Positions 8,209 through 15,530 of a DNA stretch of 28,144 nt are shown in pieces. The DNA comes from Pelagibacteraceae bacterium TMED124 (GTDB lineage: Bacteria; Pseudomonadota; Alphaproteobacteria; Pelagibacterales; Pelagibacteraceae): positions 1 to 28,144 of the forward strand of contig NHFZ02000020.1 of assembly GCA_002171275.2 (NCBI GenBank), written 5' to 3'. The stretch's first letter is position 1, and each line of letters starts with the position of its first letter. A program made the translations under genes and the position numbers. A model generated the notes under the pieces. The model saw only the letters and a list, made by a program, of their open reading frames with translations, was not told where the DNA came from and ran no database searches.

Positions 8209-8682
8209 TTAATCTAAAATTCCAAAAATTCCATCAATTTCAACTGGTGATTCTTTCGGCAGAGAACTTACCCCAATTACACTTCTTGAGTGGCTACCGT
8301 CAACTTCCCCAAAGACTTTTATCATTAAATCAGAACACAAATTAAGTAAAATAGAATGGTTTTTAAAAGCTTCCGTGCAATTAAAGTATCCTTTTAAATT
8401 AATACACTTTATTCGGTTAATTTTGAATTCATCAATTACATCATTTAAATTCCATAATAGGTTATTAGTAGATAAATAGACAGATTGTTGGGCTTCTTCA
8501 TTTGATAATTCTTTATCAATTTTTCCTGTAAACCTTATTTTATTTTTTTTTAAAGGTAGTTGCCCTGAAATGAAAACCAATTTTTCAAAAACAACGAATG
8601 GCTTGTAGTTAGCTAAACTTAAAGCATCACTTTCTCTACTCAAATTTAACGATAGTAATTTTTTAGATAAAAAATTACTCAT
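8209..8682 (-). CDS. RidA (YjgF/YER057c) family protein
   Basis: About 157 residues of the longer RidA subfamily common in Alphaproteobacteria: [21 protein letters not shown], split as N-terminal ANYKPF and the SGQLPL strand, then [27 protein letters not shown] and [10 protein letters not shown]. RidA proper hydrolyses reactive enamine/imine intermediates from PLP enzymes. Members of this longer subfamily may differ in activity. I place the start at ATG 8682 (MSNFLSKK), which overlaps the stop of the upstream gene in ATGAGTAA. The open frame extends 25 codons further upstream, but that part lies wholly in the other gene and has no RidA similarity. Second gene of a three-gene minus-strand operon. 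Confidence 0.9.
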   Translation of the reverse strand: MSNFLSKKLLSLNLSRESDALSLANYKPFVVFEKLVFISGQLPLKKNKIRFTGKIDKELSNEEAQQSVYLSTNNLLWNLNDVIDEFKINRIKCINLKGYFNCTEAFKNHSILLNLCSDLMIKVFGEVDGSHSRSVIGVSSLPKESPVEIDGIFGILD

Positions 8683-9499
8683 CAAAATTATGAAGACACG
8701 TAAGACATTTAATTTTTTTATCTTCTTTATAAACCGTAAAATTCCCACATCGATCACAGGGGTCTCCTTGAAAACTTTTTATCTTTTTGATTTTATCTGT
8801 TTCATTTTTAGAATTTTCTGTTGTAATTAGCGTCAAATTACCATCAAAAACTTTTTTTCTTATAAATCCTTTGCTGGTAAACTTTTTAAGTACATTTTCA
8901 GCATTTTTACCTTCATTTTTATAGTTATCATAATCGGGAATGAGCTCAGTTGTTTGATTACTCTTTTCATTACTTAAATCGTCTCTTCCAAGATATGATA
9001 TAGCTAGCTCTTTAAAAATATAATCTAAAATTGATGTTGAAAACTTTATTTCCGCATTTCCTTTAACTTCTCCACTTGGCTCAAATTTAGTGAAAGTAAA
9101 TGCTTCTACGAACTCTTCTAACGGAACCCCGTATTGAAGACCAATTGAAACAGCTATTGCAAAATTATTCATTAGACTTCTGAATGCTGCACCTTCCTTG
9201 TGCATGTCAATAAAAATCTCTCCTAAAGATCCGTCCATATACTCACCAGTTCTTAGGTAGACCTTATGGTTGTTAATGGATGCCTTCTGAGTGTATCCCT
9301 TTCTTCTATGAGGTAACTTATCTCTATTATTATTTTTAACTAATTTTTTTTTATTAATATTTGTATTTATTTCTTCAACTAATTCGTTAAAAAGAATTTC
9401 CAAATCAAAATTGTTATTTTTTCTTAAGTCATTAATTTTTTTTTGGTTTTTTTTTAGATAAAGACTGGTGATTTTTTTTATTTCTTTGAAATCAATCAT
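8675..9499 (-). CDS. Orphan NrdJ C-terminal (TSCPD, zinc-ribbon) protein, NrdJb-like
   Basis: From about residue 59 this 274-residue protein matches the C-terminal part of B12-dependent class II ribonucleotide reductase Nrd[48 protein letters not shown] and [16 protein letters not shown] (a TSCPD domain). It ends in a CDRC (248-251) and CLTC (265-268) zinc-ribbon pair. The catalytic barrel is absent: the gene starts cleanly at ATG 9499 and the next gene is divergent, so this is not a recent truncation here. A split NrdJa/NrdJb pair is known in Pseudomonas, where NrdJb is the equivalent piece. No nrdJa lies in this window. It could be an NrdJb working with a distant partner or a protein with its own function. 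First gene of the operon with ridA and the DUF482 gene. Confidence 0.85.
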   Translation of the reverse strand: MIDFKEIKKITSLYLKKNQKKINDLRKNNNFDLEILFNELVEEINTNINKKKLVKNNNRDKLPHRRKGYTQKASINNHKVYLRTGEYMDGSLGEIFIDMHKEGAAFRSLMNNFAIAVSIGLQYGVPLEEFVEAFTFTKFEPSGEVKGNAEIKFSTSILDYIFKELAISYLGRDDLSNEKSNQTTELIPDYDNYKNEGKNAENVLKKFTSKGFIRKKVFDGNLTLITTENSKNETDKIKKIKSFQGDPCDRCGNFTVYKEDKKIKCLTCLHNFDE

Positions 9500-9508
9500 T
9501 ATATTAAG

Positions 9509-9524
9509 TATATATTAATATATA
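9509..9524. promoter_or_regulatory. 16-base perfect AT palindrome centred in a 33-base divergent gap
   Basis: TATATATTAATATATA reads the same on both strands and sits at the middle of 9500-9532, between the divergent starts of the NrdJ-tail gene and the NDUFA12 gene. Each half offers a TATATT-like -10 box, which would give leaders of roughly ten bases in both directions. No Shine-Dalgarno precedes either gene. In such AT-rich DNA a 16-base palindrome could also be chance. Confidence 0.4.
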
Positions 9525-9532
9525 TTATAATA

Positions 9533-9898
9533 ATGAGATTATCATACAACTCTATTTTTTTTAAGATTTACTGTTTAATCTTCGCTAAAAAAATTGGTGA
9601 AGACGAATACGGTAATACTTACTTTACAAAAAAAAGTCATTCTCCAAAAAATAATTTCAGAGAAAGAAGGTTTATAATCTACAAAGGTATTGTTGAGGCA
9701 AGTAAAGTCCCTCAACGTTGGAATGCTTGGCTGCATCATGTTGAAGAGGACCCACCCGAAAAAAAAATTTCGAAGCCATCTTGGTTAAAAAACCATTCTC
9801 CAAATCTCACGGGAACACCTTTCTCATATGAATATAAATTAAATGAAAGTAATGATAAAAAATACAAAAAAACATCAATTTGGAGACCTGATGAGTAA
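9533..9898 (+). CDS. NDUFA12/B17.2-like complex I supernumerary subunit
   Basis: A 121-residue protein of the NDUFA12 family, an accessory subunit of NADH:ubiquinone oxidoreductase found in mitochondria and Alphaproteobacteria. Typical features are GEDEYGNTYF near residue 22, RRFIIYKG, the core VPQRWNAWLHHVEEDPP, and the proline-rich tail PNLTGTPFSY with a final WRPDE. It probably sits on the matrix-equivalent (cytoplasmic) face of complex I. No signal peptide is seen. It heads a five-gene plus-strand run and overlaps the next gene by eight bases (ATGAGTAA). There is no recognisable ribosome site and only 33 bases to the divergent gene, so a very short leader is likely. Confidence 0.93.
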   Translation: MRLSYNSIFFKIYCLIFAKKIGEDEYGNTYFTKKSHSPKNNFRERRFIIYKGIVEASKVPQRWNAWLHHVEEDPPEKKISKPSWLKNHSPNLTGTPFSYEYKLNESNDKKYKKTSIWRPDE

Positions 9899-10325
9899 TT
9901 TTACAAAATTCTTTTTAGGTTTTTTCTTTATAGTGTTTATGTTTGATTTAATGTTAATTGATAGAAAGAAAACCATGAACAACATGATAAATCTTTTTGC
10001 AACATTTAATAAAATAGATGGTCTAAATATTGGTGATAATGTAATGATTTCAGGAATTAGTGTAGGATTTGTTAATGATATAGTTCTTGATAATAACTAT
10101 CCCAAAATATCAATGATGGTAAATGAAAATTTAAAAATTACCCGCGATTCCTCAGTATCTATTCAAACGGATGGTTTGTTTGGTTCGAAATTTTTGGTAA
10201 TTGAAATAGGTGGTGAAGAAGAATACCTTAAAAGCAATGATAGCTTTTCTTACGTGGAAGATTCAATTTTGCTACAAGATCTATTAGACAATATAATAAA
10301 AATTGGAGAAAATAATAAATTATGA
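9891..10325 (+). CDS. MCE/MlaD-domain protein, divergent first copy
   Basis: A 144-residue protein: one N-terminal membrane segment (about residues 4-22), then a single MCE domain with FNKIDGLNIGDNVMISG, ISVGFVNDIVLD, SVSIQTDGLFGSKFLVIEIGG split across its strands. MCE proteins form periplasmic hexamers that carry lipids between membranes; MlaD is the inner-membrane member. This copy aligns along its length with the following gene but is clearly diverged. I start at ATG 9891 because the MCE membrane anchor begins there and GGAGA lies just upstream. An earlier ATG at 9843 would lie entirely inside NDUFA12. It ends with ATGA overlap into the second copy. No mlaE or mlaF permease/ATPase gene is present here. 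Confidence 0.82.
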   Translation: MSNFTKFFLGFFFIVFMFDLMLIDRKKTMNNMINLFATFNKIDGLNIGDNVMISGISVGFVNDIVLDNNYPKISMMVNENLKITRDSSVSIQTDGLFGSKFLVIEIGGEEEYLKSNDSFSYVEDSILLQDLLDNIIKIGENNKL

Positions 10326-10762
10326 AAAAAAATTATCTTGAATCTATCCTTGGTTTTATGACCCTGATCCTAGCTATATCTTTTTTAATGAAATTTATTA
10401 ATGTCAATACTGAAAGTAACGAAACTTATGATTTAAGAGCAAAGTTTTTAAAAGCAGGAGGTATAATTATTGGAAACGATGTAAAAATGAGGGGAGTTAA
10501 GATTGGTGTAATAAAAAATGTCTCGTTAGATCAGGATTTTTTTGCTGTTATTGATTTTAGTGTTTATAAAGAAGTTGATGTACCAAGTGATAGTACTGTA
10601 AAGATTGCTAGTGATGGTATTCTTGGTAATAAATATTTATCAATCACTCCAAGTGGAGATTCAAGTAAAATATTAAATGCAAAAGAAGAAATAAAAAAAG
10701 TTGAGGATTATGAGTCTATTGAAGATCAAGTTAGTAAAATAATTTTTCTTGCTACGCAATAA
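10322..10762 (+). CDS. mlaD: MlaD-like MCE domain lipid-transport protein
   Basis: A 146-residue protein with an N-terminal membrane anchor (about 7-24) and an MCE domain. It is closer to classical MlaD than its neighbour: YDLRAKFLKAGGIIIGNDVK begins the domain, then MRGVKIGVIKNVSLD, and the conserved SDGILGNKYLSITPSG. MlaD is the substrate-binding hexamer of the Mla phospholipid transporter at the inner membrane. Alphaproteobacteria often keep mlaD near NDUFA12 and DUF2155 genes. Overlaps the previous MCE gene by four bases and the next gene by one (TAATG), so all are probably translated from one message. Confidence 0.88.
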   Translation: MKKNYLESILGFMTLILAISFLMKFINVNTESNETYDLRAKFLKAGGIIIGNDVKMRGVKIGVIKNVSLDQDFFAVIDFSVYKEVDVPSDSTVKIASDGILGNKYLSITPSGDSSKILNAKEEIKKVEDYESIEDQVSKIIFLATQ

Positions 10763-10983
10763 TGGAAAAGAAAGTTGATAAATTTATTTGGCTAGCAAAA
10801 GATAATAAAATAATTTCTTGTGATGAAACCAATAAAGTATTGAATGAAAACTATAATGAAATAAAAACTTTGATACAAAATGCATTTGATGATGCAGTAT
10901 TAATTGGTTGCGATGAAAAAGATTTTAAAAATAAAATTATAGATCTTCTTAACAAAATTGAATTTTCCCTTGGGAGAAAATAA
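10762..10983 (+). CDS. Small acidic protein of unknown function (73 residues)
   Basis: I do not recognise this protein. It has no signal peptide or membrane segment, is rich in Asp, Glu, Lys and Asn, and looks mostly helical: VDKFIWLAKDNKI, then NYNEIKTLIQNAFDDAV and KDFKNKIIDLLNKIEF. It is very likely real: it starts within the stop of mlaD (TAATG) and ends one base before the TTG of the DUF2155 gene, filling the gap exactly in the same direction with the base composition of its neighbours. A cytoplasmic role is likely from the lack of export signals. The link to the periplasmic proteins on either side is only positional. Confidence 0.7.
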   Translation: MEKKVDKFIWLAKDNKIISCDETNKVLNENYNEIKTLIQNAFDDAVLIGCDEKDFKNKIIDLLNKIEFSLGRK

Positions 10984-10984
10984 T

Positions 10985-11383
10985 TTGAAAGTTTTCTTCT
11001 ATATATCCCTTATATTTTTTTTTCTTAAATTCCCATTATTAGCCTCTGACGTTGAATGTCAGGGAGCTAAATTAAGAATTATAAATAAAATAACCGCCGA
11101 AAAAGTTTTTTATGATATTCCACTTTCACAAACTTTGGAATTAGATAATGCCAAAATTATTATTTTTAGATGTGTGAAAATTGAAAAAGAAGGAAGTGAT
11201 GACGAGATCGCTTTAATAAGCCATAAGCTTGATTCAAAGGTAGATAAAAATCATTTTTTAGGTTGGGTTTTTAAATCGAGTCAATATTTAAATGTTCCTG
11301 TTAACCCTACCTTTGATATTAAACTTGAAGGATGTTTATTAAATGACCCTATTTTTTTAAAAAAATCATATGAAATACTCTAG
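10985..11383 (+). CDS. DUF2155 periplasmic protein
   Basis: A 132-residue exported protein: N-terminal signal peptide (hydrophobic LKVFFYISLIFFFLKFP, cleavage near LLASD), then the DUF2155 domain with KLRIINKITAEKVFYDIPL, a cysteine in IIFRCVKI, and the typical FLGWVFKSSQYLNVPVNP and a second cysteine in LEGCLL. The two cysteines may form a disulfide. The function of DUF2155 is unknown to me; it is conserved in Alphaproteobacteria in this same neighbourhood. I choose TTG 10985 as start because GGGAG lies about nine bases upstream and the signal peptide begins there; TTGs at 10958 and 10970 are open but lie in the previous gene. The 3' end overlaps convergent aat by 18 bases. Confidence 0.85.
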   Translation: MKVFFYISLIFFFLKFPLLASDVECQGAKLRIINKITAEKVFYDIPLSQTLELDNAKIIIFRCVKIEKEGSDDEIALISHKLDSKVDKNHFLGWVFKSSQYLNVPVNPTFDIKLEGCLLNDPIFLKKSYEIL

Positions 11384-11989
11384 TACGTTTTTTTTTATTT
11401 TTTCAGGAAACACTGAGTATGCTTTTCCGTGTTGTGATAAAATTTCTAAATATTTTTTCTTTTCAATTCTTTTTGTTCCGAACTGTTTTAAATGTTCCGA
11501 ATAAAATTGAGTGTCAATATACTTAAACCCACCCTCAATAAGATAAGCGGCAAGATAGACCATTGAAATTTTACTCGAATTTTTTTTTATACTAAACATA
11601 CTCTCTCCACAAAATATTTTACCAACAATTAAACCATATAAACCACCAATTAGTTTGTCATTTTCAAAACACTCAATTGATTTTGCAATCCCAATTTTAA
11701 ATAACTCAATATAATTTTCTATTATTTGATTATTTATCCAAGTTGACTTTCTGTTAAGATTTCTTGCACATAAATTTATTGTTTTTTCGAAGTTTTTATT
11801 AACCTTGATATGAAAGTAGTTTTTTTTTAATTCTTTTTTTAAACTTCTAGATATTTTAAATTCATTCAATTTAATTATTCCTCTTTCTTTAGGGTCAACC
11901 CAGTAAATAAAAGGGTCATTGAAAGAGTCAGCCATTGGAAATAGACCCTTATTATATCCTTCTAAAATAATTTTAGGAGATAGAAACAT
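11366..11989 (-). CDS. aat: Leucyl/phenylalanyl-tRNA-protein transferase
   Basis: Transfers Leu or Phe from tRNA to proteins with N-terminal Lys or Arg, creating the primary N-degron read by ClpS. The 207-residue protein has the family's GYNKGLFPMAD near the N-terminus, YWVDPKERGII, the core IGGLYGLIVGKIFCGESMFS and IDTQFYSEHLKQFGTKRI, all characteristic of Aat (GNAT-like fold). Length fits the short alphaproteobacterial form. It lies one base after accC at the end of a five-gene minus-strand operon. The presence of clpS-clpA in the same window means the sequence covers the known N-degron branch from tagging to unfoldase, apart from ClpP. Confidence 0.95.
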   Translation of the reverse strand: MFLSPKIILEGYNKGLFPMADSFNDPFIYWVDPKERGIIKLNEFKISRSLKKELKKNYFHIKVNKNFEKTINLCARNLNRKSTWINNQIIENYIELFKIGIAKSIECFENDKLIGGLYGLIVGKIFCGESMFSIKKNSSKISMVYLAAYLIEGGFKYIDTQFYSEHLKQFGTKRIEKKKYLEILSQHGKAYSVFPEKIKKNVLEYFI

Positions 11990-11990
11990 T

Positions 11991-13325
11991 TTACTTAATA
12001 GAAGCGTTTAACCAATTGATATCAAAGTTAGCTTCGATAAAGTCATTGGTTTGTATTATTTTCTTTAAGGTTGGAATATTTGTTTGAACACCCTCGATCA
12101 CGTATTCATCAAGAGCTCTCTTTAGTTTCATGATACATTCATGTCTTGTATTTCCATTACATACTAATTTTGAAATGAGCCCATCATAGAAAGAGCTAAT
12201 ATTACAGCCAGAGTAAAGAGCCGAGTCTATTCTTATTCCTGGACCTCCTGGTGGGTGATATGTTCTTATCAAACCAGTTGAAGGTAATTGTGTTATAGGA
12301 TTTTCTGCATTAATTCTACATTCAATTGAATGCCCTTTTTTCTTAATTTCTTCCTGTTTCAAAGCGATTTGTTTTCCACTAGAAATATTAATTTGCTCTT
12401 TAACAATATCAATATTATAAACTTCTTCCGTAACCGTATGTTCAACCTGTAACCTGGTATTCATTTCCATAAAAAAAAAATTTCCATCACTATAGAGGTA
12501 TTCAACTGTTCCAATATTAAAATAACCAATTTTCTTCATTGCTTTGATTGTTGTTTCACAAATTCTTTTTCTTTCATTATCACTTATTGCAGGGCTTGGG
12601 CACTCTTCTATTATTTTTTGATTTCTTCTTTGAATTGAACATTCTCTTTCTCCTAAGTGAATGGCGTTACCATGATTATCGCAAAGCACTTGAATTTCAA
12701 TATGACGTGGGTTACATAAATACTTCTCAATATAAACTTGATTGCTACCAAAACTTAATTCTGCTTCTCTTTTTGCTAGAAGAAAATTATTTTTGAGTTC
12801 TTTTTCTTTTAAAACTACTTTAATTCCTCTACCTCCTCCTCCGTTAGTTGACTTAATAATAACAGGATATCCAATATCTTCAGCTATAGACTTAGCTTCT
12901 AAATAATCTAAAACATTATCACTACTTCCTGGTAAAATTGGTAATCCAACTTTTTTAGCAATTGATTTTGCTTCAATCTTATTAGCCATTTTTTGAATAT
13001 GTTCGTATTTTGGACCAATAAATTTAAAACCGTGATCAGTAATAATTTTTGCAAAATTTGAGTTTTCAGAAAGCATTCCTATTCCTGGGTGGATTGCGTC
13101 TGCATTAGCAATTGTTGCAGCAGAAATTATGGCAGGTATATTTAAGTAGGAGTTTTTAACTTGAGGGGGGCCAATGCATACACTTTCATCTGCTAACCTT
13201 ACAAACATTTCTTTTTCATCTGCAGTTGAATGAACTACAACAGTTTTTATATCTAATTCTTTACATGCTCTCAAAATTCTAAGGGCTATTTCTCCTCTAT
13301 TTGCTACTAAGACTTTTTTTAGCAT
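11991..13325 (-). CDS. accC: Acetyl-CoA carboxylase, biotin carboxylase subunit
   Basis: Carboxylates biotin on AccB with ATP and bicarbonate, the first half-reaction of malonyl-CoA synthesis. The protein of about 444 residues has the N-terminal KVLVANRGEIALRILRAC, the ATP-grasp glycine loop TNGGGGRGIKVV, GERECSIQRRNQK, and the catalytic EMNTRLQVEHTVTE. I prefer ATG 13325 ([11 protein letters not shown]), which overlaps the accB stop as TGATG. A GTG three bases upstream would add one residue. Preceded by accB and followed one base later by aat. AccA and AccD are not in the window. Confidence 0.97.
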   Translation of the reverse strand: MLKKVLVANRGEIALRILRACKELDIKTVVVHSTADEKEMFVRLADESVCIGPPQVKNSYLNIPAIISAATIANADAIHPGIGMLSENSNFAKIITDHGFKFIGPKYEHIQKMANKIEAKSIAKKVGLPILPGSSDNVLDYLEAKSIAEDIGYPVIIKSTNGGGGRGIKVVLKEKELKNNFLLAKREAELSFGSNQVYIEKYLCNPRHIEIQVLCDNHGNAIHLGERECSIQRRNQKIIEECPSPAISDNERKRICETTIKAMKKIGYFNIGTVEYLYSDGNFFFMEMNTRLQVEHTVTEEVYNIDIVKEQINISSGKQIALKQEEIKKKGHSIECRINAENPITQLPSTGLIRTYHPPGGPGIRIDSALYSGCNISSFYDGLISKLVCNGNTRHECIMKLKRALDEYVIEGVQTNIPTLKKIIQTNDFIEANFDINWLNASIK

Positions 13326-13762
13326 CACTCAATTAAAACTAACGGTTCACCAAACTCTACAGGAGATTCATTTTTTACGAAAATTTTTTTTACTTTTCCA
13401 TTTTTGTCAGCAGTAATTTCATTCATTGTTTTCATTGCCTCAATTATAAGTAAAACTTGCCCAATCTTAACATTTTGTCCTTCTTCAATAAATTTTTTAG
13501 CACTTGGTTCTGGTGAAAGGTATGCTGTACCAACCATTGGAGACTTTAAAGCATTTTCTGTAAGGTTAACTTCTTTTTCAATAATGGGTTTGTTTTCAAT
13601 TGTATTTAAATCACTATGGTTATTAACGTTATGTCGGGGATATTTTTTTAACTCATATGAAACGCTTTCGTCGGAAAACTTGATTTCAAACAAGTTATTT
13701 TTTTCCATTGCTTTTGACAAAATATCAATATCTTCTAAAATTTTTTTATTGATTCTATTCAT
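13325..13762 (-). CDS. accB: Acetyl-CoA carboxylase biotin carboxyl carrier protein
   Basis: Carries the biotin that shuttles CO2 between AccC and carboxyltransferase. The 145-residue protein has an N-terminal helical region ([18 protein letters not shown]), a short Asn-rich linker, and a C-terminal biotinyl domain starting near [14 protein letters not shown]. The biotinylated lysine is Lys111 in [10 protein letters not shown]; Thr replaces the Leu of the E. coli AMKLMN motif, as is common in Alphaproteobacteria. It starts one base after the aroQ stop and its stop overlaps accC, so aroQ-accB-accC are packed as one unit. Confidence 0.97.
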   Translation of the reverse strand: MNRINKKILEDIDILSKAMEKNNLFEIKFSDESVSYELKKYPRHNVNNHSDLNTIENKPIIEKEVNLTENALKSPMVGTAYLSPEPSAKKFIEEGQNVKIGQVLLIIEAMKTMNEITADKNGKVKKIFVKNESPVEFGEPLVLIE

Positions 13763-13763
13763 T

Positions 13764-14192
13764 TTAAAATAAGTTTCTCAGTGATCCGAGTGCTATTAAA
13801 TATACGTCTATTCCAAAACCAGCAATAATACCATTTACAGCTGGGCTAATAAAAGATTTTTTTCTAAATTCTTCTCTATTATAAATATTTGAAATGTGAA
13901 CCTCAATTTTTGCGATTTTTAGAACCTTTAGTGCGTCATGAATAGCTATTGATGTATGAGTAAATGCGCCTCCATTAATAATGAGTCCGTCGTAGTTTTG
14001 ACATTTCTGGATCTTCTCAATTATTTCAGCCTCTGAATTACTTTGAAAGAATGATATATTATAGTCAAATTTTTTTGATTCATCCTCACAAATTTTTTCA
14101 AGTTCCTTCAAAGTAGTTTTGCCATAAATTTCTGGCTCTCTCTTTCCAAGCATATTAAGGTTAGGCCCATTGATAATTAAAACTTTTTTCAT
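13764..14192 (-). CDS. aroQ: Type II 3-dehydroquinate dehydratase
   Basis: Third step of the shikimate pathway: 3-dehydroquinate to 3-dehydroshikimate. The 142-residue protein, the usual size of this dodecameric enzyme, shows [18 protein letters not shown] with the catalytic Tyr23, [10 protein letters not shown] (Asn74), VHISN with catalytic His99, and the loop REEFRKKS with Arg110. The usual SNSEGE motif reads SNSEAE here, a Gly to Ala change next to the active-site loop that probably still works. It overlaps the M48 peptidase gene by four bases and lies one base before accB, the common alphaproteobacterial arrangement. Confidence 0.96.
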   Translation of the reverse strand: MKKVLIINGPNLNMLGKREPEIYGKTTLKELEKICEDESKKFDYNISFFQSNSEAEIIEKIQKCQNYDGLIINGGAFTHTSIAIHDALKVLKIAKIEVHISNIYNREEFRKKSFISPAVNGIIAGFGIDVYLIALGSLRNLF

Positions 14193-15493
14193 TTAGACTC
14201 TCTTTTTAAAATTTCTTTTTCAAGATCCATAATTTTATTTTTTAACACTGGATCTTTTGTAAACCTTTTAACTCGTTGAATATGTATTTTAGCATTTTTT
14301 ATTTGATTAACTAACAAATATTTTTCTGCCAATGCATAAGATGAAAAATCATGTTTTTTTAATTTGCCATAGTTCAATCCTAAATAGTGCCAAGCTTCAT
14401 ATGGAAAGTCGTCTTCTTTAATATAAGACCAAAGTATTTTTATTGATTCTAAATATGTTTTGTTGTCGTTAACATGATACAAGGATTTTGCAAGAAAAAG
14501 TTTGAATGATTTTTCATCAGGTTTCAATCCTATTGCTTTCCTAAACTGAGGAATTGATTCAGTAATCATTCCATTTTCAAAAAGTATTTGACCTTTTAAT
14601 TCAAAAAAATAAGGGTTGTTTTGATCAATTTTTATGCATTGATCAACTAACTTCAGGGCTTTATTGATTTTACCAACCCGATAATTTCTAAGTGTATAAG
14701 CATACAAACTCTCAATTTGACTGTTATCATCATAAATCTTTTTTAGCTTTTTATCGTCTAAAAAAAACCCATCTATTTTTGCTTTTACTAAATTATATCT
14801 TTTCTCTAGAAGAGAAAAATTTTTAGTTTTTTGACCTTGAAGATTAAAAAATATATTTTTTTTTCTATCACTCGACAATGGATGAGTTAAAAAATAAGGA
14901 TTTAATTGCTTAAGATTTTCGTTTTTTTCCAAAATTTTAAAAATATTTAACATTCCCTGTAAAGAGAAACCCGATTTTTTTAAAAGCCTAATTGCATTTT
15001 GATCTGCTAACGATTCTTGTGATCTGGAAAAAGAAAGAAAACGTGCTGAACCTAATTGTTGACCACCTAAAAGAATTGCTGATCCTGCTTGACCTGCACC
15101 AGCTGCAATAGCTCCTGCTGCAAGAATTGACGAAATTATACTTATCATAGAAGTCTTTTCTGCAGCTTTTAGTTTATCTGAGAAATGTCCCCCAATTATG
15201 TGACCTATTTCGTGAGCAATTACACCTGCTAAATCTTCAATTTTTTTACTTTTCATTAACAGGCCTTTAGTTAAGAAGATTTTTTGACCAGGAATTACAA
15301 ATGCGTTTATGAAATCCTTATTATCGATAAAAAAATTTAGATTATTTAAATCTAAATTGTTATCTTTAATTAAAATGTATGCGATTTCTTTTAGAAAGTT
15401 TTCTGTTTCAGCATCTCTAATAATATTTAAGTTTGAAGACTTGACAGAAAAAAAGAAGAAAGTTGTGATTAAAAAAATTATGAAAGCTTGCAT
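14189..15493 (-). CDS. M48 family metallopeptidase with TPR domain (BepA-like)
   Basis: A 434-residue exported zinc protease. A signal peptide or anchor covers residues 1-19. The M48 domain has the zinc motif HEIGH (94-98) and the third ligand Glu160 in SQESLADQ. A small-residue hydrophobic stretch (about 117-145) follows the motif, then TPR-like helices from about 240 to 430, including KALKLVDQCIKIDQNNPYF. This is the layout of BepA (YfgC), which controls outer-membrane protein assembly in the periplasm; that function is inferred from architecture. First gene of the five-gene minus-strand operon ending in aat, with only 37 AT-rich bases to the divergent aminotransferase gene. Confidence 0.9.
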   Translation of the reverse strand: MQAFIIFLITTFFFFSVKSSNLNIIRDAETENFLKEIAYILIKDNNLDLNNLNFFIDNKDFINAFVIPGQKIFLTKGLLMKSKKIEDLAGVIAHEIGHIIGGHFSDKLKAAEKTSMISIISSILAAGAIAAGAGQAGSAILLGGQQLGSARFLSFSRSQESLADQNAIRLLKKSGFSLQGMLNIFKILEKNENLKQLNPYFLTHPLSSDRKKNIFFNLQGQKTKNFSLLEKRYNLVKAKIDGFFLDDKKLKKIYDDNSQIESLYAYTLRNYRVGKINKALKLVDQCIKIDQNNPYFFELKGQILFENGMITESIPQFRKAIGLKPDEKSFKLFLAKSLYHVNDNKTYLESIKILWSYIKEDDFPYEAWHYLGLNYGKLKKHDFSSYALAEKYLLVNQIKNAKIHIQRVKRFTKDPVLKNKIMDLEKEILKRESK

Positions 15494-15530
15494 AGAATGA
15501 TATATTTTATATATATTTTAACTTCTTAAA

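Noticed and set aside
8683..8757. Extended N-terminus for RidA starting at 8757
   Set aside because: These 25 codons overlap the zinc-ribbon coding end of the NrdJ-tail gene, are strongly basic and hydrophobic, and have no RidA similarity. The ATG at 8682 gives the family's normal length.
9843..9890. Earlier start for the first MCE gene at 9843
   Set aside because: It lies within the end of the NDUFA12 gene. The ATG at 9891 has GGAGA upstream and begins directly at the membrane anchor.
11360..11410. Intrinsic terminator between the DUF2155 gene and aat
   Set aside because: There are T runs on both strands but no GC-containing stem before them, and the region is coding on both sides.
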